A DNA stretch of 64,000 nt from Sphingobacterium sp. B16(2022) (GCF_012030425.1 NZ_JAAUVN010000001.1:1612001-1676000), one strand, 5' to 3'. Shown: positions 26,912 to 36,324, counted from the first letter of the stretch. Notes: a model not told the origin generated them from the letters alone. Made by a program: numbers and translations.

Positions 26912-27736
26912 ATGAAAAAATCACTCAATCTAGCACTAGCTTTACTATTAGGGTTCTCTGCCAATGCCCAACACAAACTTGATAAAATATGGGAAACAGA
27001 TAGCATCATCAATCTACCTGAGTCTGTGCTACCCGATACGGAATCCGGAATTTTATATGTGTCAATCATGGGAAACAGTGCTGATGAGAAAGATGGAATC
27101 GGCGGTATCGGCAAATTGGACATGAACGGAAAAGTGATGGACCTAGAGTGGATTAGCGGACTCCATGCACCAAAAGGTTTAGCTAAGCACGGTAATACAC
27201 TTTATGCTGCAGATATAACTGATGTTGTAGTTATCGACATACCTTCTAGTAAAATACTTCGTAAAATTCCAATTTCCGAATCCGTATTTTTAAACGATAT
27301 TACTGTAAGTGACAAAGGTGTAGTTTATGTTTCGGATACACGAACAAAAAAAATTCATCAGATCATCAATAATAAACCAAGTATTTATCTTGAAAATATT
27401 AATGGAGTCAATGGATTAAAGGCGATTGGTAAAGATCTTTATATCGCCGGTGGTGATAAACAATTACTTAAAGCTAATGAAAAGAAAGAAATCAAAGCTT
27501 TAGCAGAACTACCTTGTGGAGGAGATGGTATTGAGCCAGTCGGCAATGGAGATTTCGTATATTCCTGTTGGGGTGGCTACATTTATTATGTATATGCTAA
27601 TGGCAAATCAGAATTACTTTTAGATAGCACAACAGAAAAGAAAAATACAGCAGATATCGGTTATGATCCTATCAAGAAGATCGTTTATGTACCTACGTTT
27701 TTCAAAAAGAGCGTTGCTGCTTATCAACTAAAATAA
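26912..27736 (+). CDS. Exported SMP-30/NHL-like beta-propeller protein
   Basis: A 274-residue protein with a signal peptide (MKKSLNLALALLLGFSANAQ). Its repeating blades of about 40 residues fit a six-bladed propeller of the SMP-30/gluconolactonase class (for example GLAKHGNTLYAADITDVVVI and DITVSDKGVVYVSDTRTKKI). The frame can be read from a TTG at 26894, but the ATG at 26912 begins the signal peptide. Whether it is a lactonase or a binding protein is not clear. A terminator follows at 27765. Confidence 0.8.
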   Translation: MKKSLNLALALLLGFSANAQHKLDKIWETDSIINLPESVLPDTESGILYVSIMGNSADEKDGIGGIGKLDMNGKVMDLEWISGLHAPKGLAKHGNTLYAADITDVVVIDIPSSKILRKIPISESVFLNDITVSDKGVVYVSDTRTKKIHQIINNKPSIYLENINGVNGLKAIGKDLYIAGGDKQLLKANEKKEIKALAELPCGGDGIEPVGNGDFVYSCWGGYIYYVYANGKSELLLDSTTEKKNTADIGYDPIKKIVYVPTFFKKSVAAYQLK

Positions 27737-27764
27737 CATATTTTATTACACCTTTTTTAATAAT

Positions 27765-27811
27765 ACTATAGTTGTTTGCAATTACTTTAAACAACTATAG
27801 TTTGTTTTTTT
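27765..27811 (+). terminator. Terminator of the propeller protein gene
   Basis: Perfect 13-bp arms (27765-27777 and 27789-27801) with an 11-nt loop, followed by a T-rich tail. It starts 28 nt after the stop codon. Confidence 0.88.
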
Positions 27812-27946
27812 GATCCATAAAATAATTTTGCCTAGATAAAGTATATGAAAAATACATCTGATAAAGGATCTATCGTCGATTTAAGTGCTTTATAAAAAAT
27901 ACGCTATAAATGTACAAGCTGCACTAAACATGTTAAGTTTTAAAAT

Positions 27947-29197
27947 TTATAACGATGACTTCGTGACTTTTCTTTGTCCAGTTTCGTTAAGAAAAAACGT
28001 TAAGATAATAGCTAGTATTATACCCCCTATCCAGAATAATCCTGTCGATTGAAAATGAGATGATTTGTTTATTCCTAAAGACAGCGTTTGTCCGAAAAAC
28101 TTACTAAATATAGGATTTAATAGCGTAGTTACACTAAAAGTTATAAAGTTCATCGCTCCGGTAGCGCTACCTTTAACCTCATCTGGGTTAGACTCTTTAA
28201 TAACTGAATAAGGAATCATTGCAGCTCCTGAAGCAACACCAAATATAAAATTAGTAGTATATACAGATATCAGATCTGAAAAAAAAAGAATCTGGCCAAT
28301 TGCTAAAATCATAACCACAGCACCAACTAAAAGAACTGGCTTGCGCGCACCAATTTTATCCGTTATATAACCCAATAGCGGGCAACCTAGTACCCATCCC
28401 ATAGGAATCATGGCACTTGCAATTGTTGCAGCATGAAAACTAAAATCTTTATCCTCCTGAAAAAAAGCCACACCCCAGGTCATGGCAAATATCGTTGTAG
28501 GAGCAAACAATAACCCTGATATCAAACCACATAACCAGGACTGAGGATTAGAAAAAACAACCTTATAGGGCCATAAAATACCTTTTGAATCTATGGTTTT
28601 CACAGATGCATCTTTATCTTCATTTTTCGGTATAATAAGTAACAGGCCGAAAGCCACTACGATAGTGATCAAACCAACTCCTAACCAAAAATCGCTCGTT
28701 TGTAGTCCTTTTTCAACCCACGGTCCAACGACAAACTGTCCAGCAGAGCCTGCAAGCATACCTACACATTGTGTAAATCCTATGGCAGTAGCTAGCGACT
28801 TCGCAGAAAATCCTTTTGAAGCAAGGTACACACATCCCGGAAAGGCAAATGCACAGCCTGCGCCTTGTAATAACCTGCCGGCATTACCCGCAAAAGAACT
28901 GGAGAGTACAAAAAGCAGGCAACCAAGACCTAAAATCAATGTACCTGTAAACAAAGAATATTTAGCTCCAAATTTATCAAGTGCAAGACCCGCCAATAAA
29001 CTAACGATAGAATAGGTGTAATAGTAGGTGCCTATAATACTAATAAGATTAACCGATGTTACGTTAAATTGTTCAGCCAATTGGGGTAACATGACTGCAG
29101 GAGATGAACGGATAACATAATCTAAAAAATAGAATAAAAGTCCAAATATCCATGCAATAACATATAATCTGGTTGATGATACTTTTTTTAGTCCCAT
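27947..29197 (-). CDS. MFS transporter (organic-anion or sugar-acid porter type)
   Basis: A 416-residue transporter with 12 predicted helices. Helix 1 is followed by DYVIRSSPAVMLPQLAEQFN, and the inter-helix motif LALDKFGAKYSLFTG corresponds to the MFS signature. The large central loop lies near residue 200, and the second half repeats the pattern (LGYITDKIGARKPVLLVG). The form resembles the anion:cation symporter (GlpT/ExuT-like) branch, which carries sugar acids and organic anions. The substrate is unknown. An SGNH hydrolase gene lies 69 nt upstream on the same strand and may belong to the same unit. Confidence 0.85.
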   Translation of the reverse strand: MGLKKVSSTRLYVIAWIFGLLFYFLDYVIRSSPAVMLPQLAEQFNVTSVNLISIIGTYYYTYSIVSLLAGLALDKFGAKYSLFTGTLILGLGCLLFVLSSSFAGNAGRLLQGAGCAFAFPGCVYLASKGFSAKSLATAIGFTQCVGMLAGSAGQFVVGPWVEKGLQTSDFWLGVGLITIVVAFGLLLIIPKNEDKDASVKTIDSKGILWPYKVVFSNPQSWLCGLISGLLFAPTTIFAMTWGVAFFQEDKDFSFHAATIASAMIPMGWVLGCPLLGYITDKIGARKPVLLVGAVVMILAIGQILFFSDLISVYTTNFIFGVASGAAMIPYSVIKESNPDEVKGSATGAMNFITFSVTTLLNPIFSKFFGQTLSLGINKSSHFQSTGLFWIGGIILAIILTFFLNETGQRKVTKSSL

Positions 29198-29266
29198 ATT
29201 ACTTCTTTTATCTATATAAAGATAAGAAATTTTAAACCACCGAATTCTCCTAATTATATTAAATAA

Positions 29267-30211
29267 TTAATCATGTTTAATCAATAATGAAATTTGTTTT
29301 TCTAAATGCTTATTTTGCTGATTAGCCTGTTCCATGGTCAAGCCAGAGGGAATGCCAGGTCTTTTATGCTTAGTATAGCGCAGCAAGGCTAGTTTCATTA
29401 GTTCTTGTTTCTTAAGAACAGCCTCATACAACTTGGGTAAATAAGTATGCTTAGCAACGTACTCATCCCACTTGATCACTTGCGGAAATGTAGGATTAAG
29501 ATAGGAAATAATTGACCTGGCCATTAACCAGTGTCCCTCCTGCTCTGGATGTATACCATCCGGAGCCAGCTTATACGTGGGATCAATCCGTCTTCTGGAT
29601 TCTAAGTATTTTTTCATGGGAAAATGAAGATCTATAACTTCCCAATTTTTATTGTTCCGCTGTTCTAATAGCCAAGTTGAATATCGATCCAATACTTGAT
29701 TATATCCGTCAAGACCAAGATCTGGATCATCATGAACGGGCGGTGTAATCAATATAATCCGTTTTACACCACTTTTAAGCGCCTCCGTATATAATTTTTC
29801 TATACCGTCCTGATAAGCTTTGAAACGCACACTGTCAAAAGGGAGATAAATGCCGTCATTCATTCCGTAACATGCAAAAACAACATCAGGTTTGATCTTC
29901 TGCAATATACTTTCCAACCGATCGAATAAACATGGTCTTGCAAATTCACCGTCCGCATGATTGTCCTCACTAAGCCCAGAAACAGTCTCACTTGGAAGCC
30001 CAAGGTTAATTATTGCAGTACCTTTTATAAAATGACTACTTAGAAGAACACTTTCTATCATCGCGACATATCGACCATCATAAGTTATGCTATTTCCAAG
30101 AAATAAAATCTTTTCGGCTCGATTCAAATGCAACAGAGAATTAGATTTTTGTTGCGCAACTAAAATCGAACAAAAAAAACTAACAATTATTAAAAGAGTA
30201 TAATTTTTCAT
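29267..30211 (-). CDS. Exported SGNH/GDSL family hydrolase
   Basis: A 314-residue secreted hydrolase, probably an esterase or carbohydrate deacetylase. Block I is FLGNSITYDG with the catalytic serine, the GMND block supplies the oxyanion-hole asparagine, and the catalytic Asp/His pair is in DGIHPEQEGH. The start at 30211 begins a clean signal peptide (MKNYTLLIIVSFFCSILVAQ), whereas the longer frame to 30265 uses a TTG. It precedes the MFS gene on the minus strand. A role in trimming acyl groups from an imported sugar would fit but is not shown. Confidence 0.9.
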   Translation of the reverse strand: MKNYTLLIIVSFFCSILVAQQKSNSLLHLNRAEKILFLGNSITYDGRYVAMIESVLLSSHFIKGTAIINLGLPSETVSGLSEDNHADGEFARPCLFDRLESILQKIKPDVVFACYGMNDGIYLPFDSVRFKAYQDGIEKLYTEALKSGVKRIILITPPVHDDPDLGLDGYNQVLDRYSTWLLEQRNNKNWEVIDLHFPMKKYLESRRRIDPTYKLAPDGIHPEQEGHWLMARSIISYLNPTFPQVIKWDEYVAKHTYLPKLYEAVLKKQELMKLALLRYTKHKRPGIPSGLTMEQANQQNKHLEKQISLLIKHD

Positions 30212-30523
30212 AAGTGGTATATTTATCAGGGAACTTTGTAAGTTAAAAATTTTTGCTATTTTCAAATTAAAATTATGATGTTTAAATAATTTAAAGAATA
30301 TGATCTGATAATTCTATGTCCAGAGACTAAATATAATATATTGGCTGGTAATTAATAGATTATTTTTGATTAAAATCCTCCAATTTTTGAAGTTAAAAAA
30401 ACAATAGTAATCACCATTTAGTACTTTTAAAAAGTTTGATGGAATTAACCAAATGAGCTTTTGCTCTTAAAAATTTCCTCGGTTTAGACCAGGACTTAAA
30501 ACAGAAAAATTTAATGTTGATTT
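30212..30523. other. Divergent intergenic region
   Basis: About 310 nt between the SGNH hydrolase start (minus strand) and the palindrome upstream of the zinc-ribbon gene (plus strand). The minus-strand frame at 30411-30644 is taken as an antisense shadow. I see no clear -33/-7 pair. Confidence 0.5.
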
Positions 30524-30541
30524 TGCGATTGTCAAATCGCA
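30524..30541. promoter_or_regulatory. Palindrome TGCGATT-N4-AATCGCA upstream of the zinc-ribbon gene
   Basis: Perfect 7-bp arms at 30524-30530 and 30535-30541 end 16 nt before the ATG at 30558. The position suits an operator, or a hairpin covering the ribosome-binding region. The GC-containing core stands out from its AT-rich surroundings. Confidence 0.45.
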
Positions 30542-30557
30542 TATTTAACTTACTATT

Positions 30558-30935
30558 ATGAACAAGGAAATTCAGGATTATATTATTACCTACTATCTGG
30601 ATCTGATGTCGCCCGAAGAGAAGCTTGCATATAAACATGCTCATTCCACGCTAAAACTAGATGGCAGTGAAAATTTAGAGAAAATGCAACGAATATACCT
30701 GAAGACCGGATGGCTTACAAAGGATCAAACCGTATTGAGTCTTCTTAACAATGGTTTAGAAAAATTCAATGAAAATACGGCAACCCGCATATTGCGAGAC
30801 CACCACCTGGATATCGTTTTCAATTATTGTCCAAAATGCCACAAGCTAGCCCGGACACCAACAGCAAAGCAATGCCGTTTTTGTTTTCACGACTGGCATA
30901 AAGAAAATAACAATATAACTGACTGTGATTTATAA
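30558..30935 (+). CDS. Small protein with C-terminal zinc ribbon, unknown function
   Basis: A 125-residue protein I do not recognise by name. The first two thirds are helical and polar. The end carries two cysteine pairs, CPKC (92-95) and CRFC (106-109), separated by 10 residues, a compact zinc ribbon. Histidines around the second pair (FHDWHKE) could add to metal or nucleic-acid binding. It has its own palindrome-containing upstream region and no clear operon partner. Confidence 0.75.
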   Translation: MNKEIQDYIITYYLDLMSPEEKLAYKHAHSTLKLDGSENLEKMQRIYLKTGWLTKDQTVLSLLNNGLEKFNENTATRILRDHHLDIVFNYCPKCHKLARTPTAKQCRFCFHDWHKENNNITDCDL

Positions 30936-31210
30936 CTAAACACGTAGATTAAGATGCTTTGCAAAAAAGCACCGCTACATTTGAAGCATTCTTGAAACAA
31001 CATGAAATCCCAATATTTCAGATATCTCCACTGAGACTAATAATTAATTTCCAGCTATTTTTATAAAAGGATATATGCATTATTAAATTTTAATGCAATT
31101 AAAGAAGATGAAATATTACTTATAGCAATTCTAAAAATAAGTTCTATTTAAATAGTATCTGTAAACAGAGAGAGCTAAAACAGAAAACAAAGATGAATCT
31201 AAAAGTGGCT
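30936..31210. other. Intergenic region upstream of xpt
   Basis: About 275 nt with no open frame. The xpt gene in Firmicutes often has a purine riboswitch, but I find no matching conserved loops here. The promoter for xpt begins at 31211. Confidence 0.5.
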
Positions 31211-31238
31211 TTGTTTTCATTTTGTTCAACTATCTTTG
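31211..31238 (+). promoter_or_regulatory. Promoter of xpt (TTG-N17-TATCTTTG)
   Basis: TTG (31211-31213) is followed after 17 nt by a perfect TATCTTTG (31231-31238). This places the transcript start near 31245, after the upstream in-frame ATG at 31193, and supports translation from the ATG at 31259. Confidence 0.5.
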
Positions 31239-31258
31239 CTTTGCATTATTATTTTAAC

Positions 31259-31828
31259 ATGAAATTACTAAAAGACCGAATCTTAAAGGATGGTAAAAGC
31301 TTTGAAGGCGGAATATTAAAAGTTGATAGTTTTATAAACCATCAGATGGACCCTATTCTTATGAAATCTATAGGTGTAGAGTTTGTCCGTCGCTTTGGGC
31401 ATCTACCAATTAATAAAATTATAACGATTGAAGCAAGTGGCATTGCTCCTGCAATAATGCTTGGATATTTATTAGAACTTCCCGTGGTATTTGTCAAAAA
31501 AGCTGTTCCGAAAACAATGAATAATATGTTAACGGCCTCGGTTTATTCTTACACCAAAGATAAAACATATGATATATGTGTAAGTACTGACTTCTTAACT
31601 AAAACTGACCAGGTAGTTTTTATCGACGATTTTTTAGCTAACGGAAATGCTTCTATTGGTGTTTATGAACTGGTAAAGAAAGCTGGAGCCACCATGCTGG
31701 GTATGGGATTTATTATTGAAAAATCTTTTCAAAAGGGAAATGAGCGCCTACAGGAATTAAATATTCAAATAGAATCTCTCGCACGTATTAAAACATTAGG
31801 TGATAATCTTATCGAGTTTGAAGACTAA
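31259..31828 (+). CDS. xpt: Xanthine phosphoribosyltransferase
   Basis: A 189-residue salvage enzyme that converts xanthine and PRPP to XMP. The sequence follows Bacillus Xpt closely through [36 protein letters not shown] and [11 protein letters not shown]. The PRPP-binding loop [14 protein letters not shown] and the late [14 protein letters not shown] are also conserved. I start it at the second ATG (31259): this matches the family's N-terminus, and a promoter lies between the two ATGs. It appears monocistronic. Confidence 0.93.
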   Translation: MKLLKDRILKDGKSFEGGILKVDSFINHQMDPILMKSIGVEFVRRFGHLPINKIITIEASGIAPAIMLGYLLELPVVFVKKAVPKTMNNMLTASVYSYTKDKTYDICVSTDFLTKTDQVVFIDDFLANGNASIGVYELVKKAGATMLGMGFIIEKSFQKGNERLQELNIQIESLARIKTLGDNLIEFED

Positions 31829-32425
31829 AAATTACTTCATTCTAATTTCATCTTCTGGCATAACGCTATAGCATCCGGCTATGGGGATCAACATTCATCA
31901 TTAATACTAAGAGGCTTTAGTTTTAACACTATCGCCTCATTTTTAAGCTTGTGAAAATCATTTTAGTCCTTCTTCTCATGAAGCGGAAATCCACTACATC
32001 TTTGTTTTAAACAATCAAAAGTATTTCTAGTCATACTTAATATTAAAATCCTAAATTGTTTATATGATACTTTCAAATCTTATCATATGTATACTTTTAT
32101 TCAATATTTTACATTTCTGTAAATCAATATCAAAATAAATTATTGTAAATTATACAAACCGGTTTTGATATCTACTAATTCTAGTCTATCAATAATTTAC
32201 AAATAAATACGTCTTTTTAAATGAAACAAAATCCCCTTCAAAATTGTTGATAAGACGTAAACACCTATAATCTGCATTTTTATTAAATGGCTTATATGAT
32301 GATCATTACAGATGGCTAAAGAGCGATTTATGCTGAAAGATAAGAGATCTGTATAATAATTATGAAGTAATTTGTCATGAAATCAGGTTATAATAGATCG
32401 TAACCAGTAACTAAACGATACGAAT
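31829..32425. other. Intergenic region with TTTACA/TGTAAA repeats
   Basis: About 600 nt without a gene. Between 32108 and 32202 the hexamer TTTACA and its complement recur four times: a small palindrome (TTTACA-N4-TGTAAA, 32108-32123) and a pair of 11-bp inverted arms (32143-32153 and 32192-32202). This may be a regulatory cluster, or chance in AT-rich DNA. Confidence 0.4.
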
Positions 32426-32809
32426 ATGATAGAAAAAACAAAAATTGGTATCTGGATGGACCATTCATTTGCCAACTTGATGGATTATTCAATAAATCCT
32501 ATGCAGACTAAAACTATTGAATGCAACTTTACCCATGAGGATAAGGAAGAGGCACTAAAACGTAGTGAAAGTGTCATGCATAATAAAAAACAGAATGAGC
32601 TATCCGAATATTATAAAGAAATAGCTAAAATAATCAAACAGTATGATGAAGTACTCATTTTTGGTCCAACTGATGCAAAAATTGAGCTATACAATACTAT
32701 TAAAGATGATCTAGCATATGCTAAAATTAAAATCGGAATAAAACCTGCTGATAAAATGACCGAAAACCAGCAATACGCTTTTGTTCGAACATATTTCACC
32801 TCTAATTAA
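32426..32809 (+). CDS. Conserved hypothetical protein with an eRF1-domain-like pattern
   Basis: A 127-residue cytoplasmic protein. The N-terminal KIGIWMDHSFANLMDY, the middle strand EVLIFGPTDAKIELYNTI and the closing PADKMTENQQYAFVRTYF are, from memory, a pattern shared by small Bacteroidota proteins related to the eRF1 domain/host-attachment type fold. I am not certain of that family. The pattern suggests one alpha/beta domain. No partner gene is evident; the polyketide cluster starts 187 nt downstream but need not be related. Confidence 0.65.
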   Translation: MIEKTKIGIWMDHSFANLMDYSINPMQTKTIECNFTHEDKEEALKRSESVMHNKKQNELSEYYKEIAKIIKQYDEVLIFGPTDAKIELYNTIKDDLAYAKIKIGIKPADKMTENQQYAFVRTYFTSN

Positions 32810-32834
32810 TATTGAACGGATTCTTAAAACATCT

Positions 32835-32873
32835 GAGGGGAGACAAAATTTGATCAGCACTCAACTCCCCCTC
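32835..32873 (+). terminator. Possible terminator after the eRF1-like gene
   Basis: GAGGGGAG (32835-32842) can pair with CTCCCCCTC (32865-32873) with one bulged C and a loop of 22 nt. A real T run is missing, so this is a weak candidate. Confidence 0.35.
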
Positions 32874-32996
32874 TTGTATGATGTCTAAAAGGTAAATAAA
32901 ATCAATATCAGTTCCTTTAATCGTCCTTAAAAAACTTTCACCTATTCACTAAACACTCCAAAATTTATGATATTCCTGTTTTATAGCTAAATATAT

Positions 32997-34124
32997 ATGA
33001 AGAAAAATGCTGATGTTATTATTATTGGTGGTGGCCTTGCAGGTTTAACAGCTGCATTACATTTAACAAAAAAAGGATTAAATGTCACATTAATTGAAAA
33101 ATATAGTTATCCTCGTCATAAAGTCTGCGGGGAATATCTTTCAAAAGAAATATTACCTTATTTGAATTGGTTGAACTCAGACATTTTACAAGTATATCCA
33201 ACAAATATTAACACACTTATATTTACACATCAAAATGGTAAAACTGCAAAAGCAGACTTACCTTTGGGAGGCCTTGGCATCAGTAGGTATTCGCTGGATA
33301 ATTCTCTATATCTACAAGCATTAAAAATGGGATGTACCGTTATTAAAGCTACAGTAACAAAGGTAACATTTAATGAAAATGCATTCACAGTGATGACCGA
33401 AAATCAGATCTTGATAGCAGAAATCGTATTGGGAGCATTCGGAAAACGATCGAACGTGGATCAGGTACTAAAACGTAATTTTATGAATAAAACTGCCCCG
33501 TGGCTAGCCGTAAAAGGACATTATTCCGGAGAATTTCATGATGATGTAGTAGCACTACATAACTTTAAGGATGGTTATTGTGGTATTACAAAAGTTGAAG
33601 ACAATACTATAAATATGTGCTACCTGGCTGATTTAAAATCATTTAAAAAACACAAGAATATTACAGAATTTGAACAAAATGTTCTTTACAAGAATAAACA
33701 CATCAAATACTTTTTTGAAAATAGCACATTACTTTTTGATAAACCACTTACAATAAGTCAAATATCATTTGATAAAAAACCGATCATCGAAAACCATATA
33801 TTAATGATCGGTGATACTGCCGGCGTTATCCATCCCCTCTGTGGCAATGGCATGGCCATGGCTATGCACAGTGCTAAAATTTCGTCAGAGCTAATCGTCG
33901 ACTATTACACAGGTAAAATCGTATCCCGAAAATTATTAGAAAAAAAATTCACACAACAATGGAAACAAAATTTCGAAAAGAGACTCTTAATCGGAAACCT
34001 GTTATCGAAAGCACTTCAACATCAAACCATCACAACAGTATTGATCAGGATCGCAACGATGTTCCCTTCTCTTCTTCCTTTGATAATAAAGCAAACACAC
34101 GGTAAAGCAATAACAATCAAATGA
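32997..34124 (+). CDS. FAD-dependent oxidoreductase/hydroxylase of the type III PKS cluster
   Basis: A 375-residue flavoprotein of the geranylgeranyl-reductase/aromatic-hydroxylase group. The dinucleotide-binding motif IIGGGLAGLTAALHL (9-23), the ribose-binding Glu about 20 residues later, the VCGEYLS segment and the second FAD motif MIGDTAGVIHPLCGNGMAMA (270-289) are intact. It is the first gene of the cluster and overlaps the methyltransferase by 4 nt. In streptomycete phenolic-lipid clusters (srsA-srsB-srsC), a flavoprotein hydroxylates the methylated resorcinol made by a type III synthase. A similar late oxidation is inferred here. Reduction of an alkyl double bond is the alternative. Confidence 0.85.
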   Translation: MKKNADVIIIGGGLAGLTAALHLTKKGLNVTLIEKYSYPRHKVCGEYLSKEILPYLNWLNSDILQVYPTNINTLIFTHQNGKTAKADLPLGGLGISRYSLDNSLYLQALKMGCTVIKATVTKVTFNENAFTVMTENQILIAEIVLGAFGKRSNVDQVLKRNFMNKTAPWLAVKGHYSGEFHDDVVALHNFKDGYCGITKVEDNTINMCYLADLKSFKKHKNITEFEQNVLYKNKHIKYFFENSTLLFDKPLTISQISFDKKPIIENHILMIGDTAGVIHPLCGNGMAMAMHSAKISSELIVDYYTGKIVSRKLLEKKFTQQWKQNFEKRLLIGNLLSKALQHQTITTVLIRIATMFPSLLPLIIKQTHGKAITIK

Positions 34125-34834
34125 GAATAAATACCGATAATAGGACAGAAAAAAACGAATTAATGGATGATTTTTCACTCCAAGGTGAAGAATTACGAGA
34201 AGCTCTAGATAAAATTGCACGCATCAATCAATTTCTTGGAGGCAATAGTATTACACTTAATGGCGTAAAGCAATTGTTAACACAGGTTGATCGATCTAAA
34301 CATATCACTGTTGCAGATATAGGTTGCGGTAACGGTGATATGTTACGTATGTTAGCCGAATACGGTATTAAGAACAATATTAACTTTAAAATGATCGGTA
34401 TAGATGCAAATGAATATACGGTCAACTATGCTCGAAAATTATCAACAAGCTACGCTAATATTGACTATGTATGCACTGATATATTTGAAGAAAATTTCAA
34501 GACATTAAAATACGATATTGCACTTTGCACCTTAACTATTCATCATTTTACTAATGAAAAAATAATAGATTTAATTACTATCTTTAGTCATAATGCCTCT
34601 GTAGGAATAGTTATAAACGATTTACAGCGCAGCAAATTTGCTTATAGACTTTACCAAATGGTATGTTTTGTTTTTAGATTAAACAGGATGTTGCAAGAAG
34701 ATGGATGTACATCGATATTGAGAGGATTTAAAAGAAATGAACTACAAAGTTTTGCAAGAAAACTAAATTTAAAGAATTATACCATCCAATGGAAATGGGC
34801 CTTTCGTTACCAATGGATTATACCTAAAATATGA
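34121..34834 (+). CDS. Class I SAM-dependent methyltransferase of the type III PKS cluster
   Basis: A 237-residue soluble methyltransferase. Motif I is VADIGCGNGDML (64-75), an acidic residue after strand 2 is in MIGIDANEYTVNYA, and the motif II/III region reads VCTDIFEENFKTLKYDIALCTLTIHHF. It overlaps its neighbours on both sides by 4 nt, so it is made together with the flavoprotein and the type III synthase. O- or C-methylation of the aromatic product is the likely role. The exact position cannot be told. Confidence 0.9.
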   Translation: MRINTDNRTEKNELMDDFSLQGEELREALDKIARINQFLGGNSITLNGVKQLLTQVDRSKHITVADIGCGNGDMLRMLAEYGIKNNINFKMIGIDANEYTVNYARKLSTSYANIDYVCTDIFEENFKTLKYDIALCTLTIHHFTNEKIIDLITIFSHNASVGIVINDLQRSKFAYRLYQMVCFVFRLNRMLQEDGCTSILRGFKRNELQSFARKLNLKNYTIQWKWAFRYQWIIPKI

Positions 34835-35883
34835 GTGTAAAGATCGTAACTGTTGCAAAACAACTGCCGAAATATTCAAGCGATACAGTTGAAATACTTC
34901 CTATGCTAGATACTTGGCTTTATGGACAAGAAACACGTTTTATAAAAAAAGTAAAAAAAATATTTGAAGGTGCGGCAGTAAATACACGGTATTCAATTAT
35001 GGATCCTATTGAAGTATTTACAGCAACTTCTTTTGAAGATAAAAATAACATTTACAGCCGTGAAGTTATTATCCTTGGTGAACAAGTGCTTGAGAAAGCA
35101 CTTAAAAAAGCGGGATGGGATCCAAGCACCTTAGACTATATTATTACTGTAAGTTGCACCGGTATTATAATCCCTTCTTTAGATGCGTATCTTATAAATA
35201 AACTGAAACTACGACAGGATATCGTCAGATTGCCAGTTACAGAGATGGGCTGTGTAGCAGGAGTATCGGGTTTGTTATATGCCAAAAACTTCCTCAAAGG
35301 CAATCCTAACAAACGAGCCGCAGTAATAGCGATTGAAGCTCCGACTGCTACATTTCAACTGGATGATTTTTCAATGTCAAATATTGTAAGCGCGGCTATT
35401 TTTGGTGATGGGGCAGCTTGTTGTCTACTTTCTTCTTATGAAGAAGATTATGGTCCCAACATACTTGATGAACAGATGTATCACTTCTTTAATATGGAGC
35501 ATATTATGGGATTTAAACTGACCAATAGTGGTTTGAAAATGATACTTGGCACTGAAGTTCCGGATACCATAGCACAACATTTTGGTGATATTATACATCC
35601 GTTCTTAAAGAAAAATAATTTAGAAATCAGAAACATAGACCATATGATATTTCATCCCGGAGGAAAAAAAATCGTAATGACGGTCGAAAAACTATTTTCA
35701 GAATGGGGTAAAAATATTGATCACACAAAAGAAATATTATTGCAATATGGCAATATGTCAAGTGCAACTGTTCTTTACGTCCTAGAGCGCGTCATGGATA
35801 AAAATCCCATACAGGGAGAATTAGGGTTGATGTTAAGTTTTGGTCCAGGATTTTCTGCCCAAGGGCTTTTATTAAAATGGTAA
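34831..35883 (+). CDS. Type III polyketide synthase (chalcone/stilbene synthase family)
   Basis: A 350-residue homodimeric condensing enzyme. The catalytic triad is complete: Cys141 in TEMGCVAGVSGLLYA, His275 in MIFHPGGKKIV and Asn308 in YGNMSSATVLYVLE. The final GFGPGF-type loop appears as SFGPGFSAQG. Such enzymes extend an acyl starter with malonyl-CoA and fold the chain into resorcinols, pyrones or phloroglucinols. The adjacent dehydratase, ketosynthase, carrier protein and phosphopantetheinyl transferase suggest the starter is supplied on a dedicated carrier protein instead of CoA. The ring type cannot be predicted from sequence by eye. Confidence 0.95.
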   Translation: MSVKIVTVAKQLPKYSSDTVEILPMLDTWLYGQETRFIKKVKKIFEGAAVNTRYSIMDPIEVFTATSFEDKNNIYSREVIILGEQVLEKALKKAGWDPSTLDYIITVSCTGIIIPSLDAYLINKLKLRQDIVRLPVTEMGCVAGVSGLLYAKNFLKGNPNKRAAVIAIEAPTATFQLDDFSMSNIVSAAIFGDGAACCLLSSYEEDYGPNILDEQMYHFFNMEHIMGFKLTNSGLKMILGTEVPDTIAQHFGDIIHPFLKKNNLEIRNIDHMIFHPGGKKIVMTVEKLFSEWGKNIDHTKEILLQYGNMSSATVLYVLERVMDKNPIQGELGLMLSFGPGFSAQGLLLKW

Positions 35884-35889
35884 TGTACA

Positions 35890-36324
35890 ATGAACGTAAA
35901 AGATATTATAGCAAAATTACCCTATAGTAAACCATTTTTATTCGTCGATGAGTTGCTTCATATTGATGAAAATGGAAGTATGGGTACATATACCTTCGAT
36001 GAAAATCTAGATTTCTATAAGGGACATTTTAAAGAAAAACCGGTTACTCCTGGAGTGATTTTAACAGAAACTATGGCGCAGATAGGTCTAGTTTGTCTCG
36101 GCATTTACCTTCTTAATAATGAGCTAAAAAATACTTCAATTGCATTTACATCTGTCGAAATGCAGTTTTTAAAACCTGTATATCCAAATGAAAAAGTTAC
36201 TGTAATTTCTCAAAAAATATATTTTAGATTCGGCAAACTCAAGTGTAACATCAGTATGAAAAACGAAGCCGAACAGATTGTTAGTCAAGGTATATTTTCA
36301 GGAATGTTAACCACTGAGCTATGA
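35890..36324 (+). CDS. FabZ-like 3-hydroxyacyl-ACP dehydratase
   Basis: A 144-residue hot-dog-fold dehydratase that removes water from 3-hydroxyacyl carriers. The family motif GHFKEKPVTPGVILTETMAQ is present, with the catalytic His46 and acidic Glu60. It starts 6 nt after the type III synthase and overlaps the ketosynthase by 4 nt. It is distinct from a housekeeping FabZ by its place in the cluster, where it would act on the growing starter chain. A matching ketoreductase is not encoded in the cluster. Confidence 0.9.
   Translation: MNVKDIIAKLPYSKPFLFVDELLHIDENGSMGTYTFDENLDFYKGHFKEKPVTPGVILTETMAQIGLVCLGIYLLNNELKNTSIAFTSVEMQFLKPVYPNEKVTVISQKIYFRFGKLKCNISMKNEAEQIVSQGIFSGMLTTEL

Noticed and set aside
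28593..29015. 140-codon plus-strand frame inside the MFS gene
   Set aside because: It lies fully antisense to a well-supported transporter, and its Pro/Ser/Thr-rich composition is that of a reverse-strand shadow.
30411..30644. 77-codon minus-strand frame upstream of and overlapping the zinc-ribbon gene
   Set aside because: It overlaps the start of a better-supported gene and has no protein features of its own.
30936..31258. Purine riboswitch upstream of xpt
   Set aside because: Looked for because xpt carries one in Firmicutes. The conserved loop sequences and three-way junction pattern are absent, and a simple promoter with a very short leader fits.
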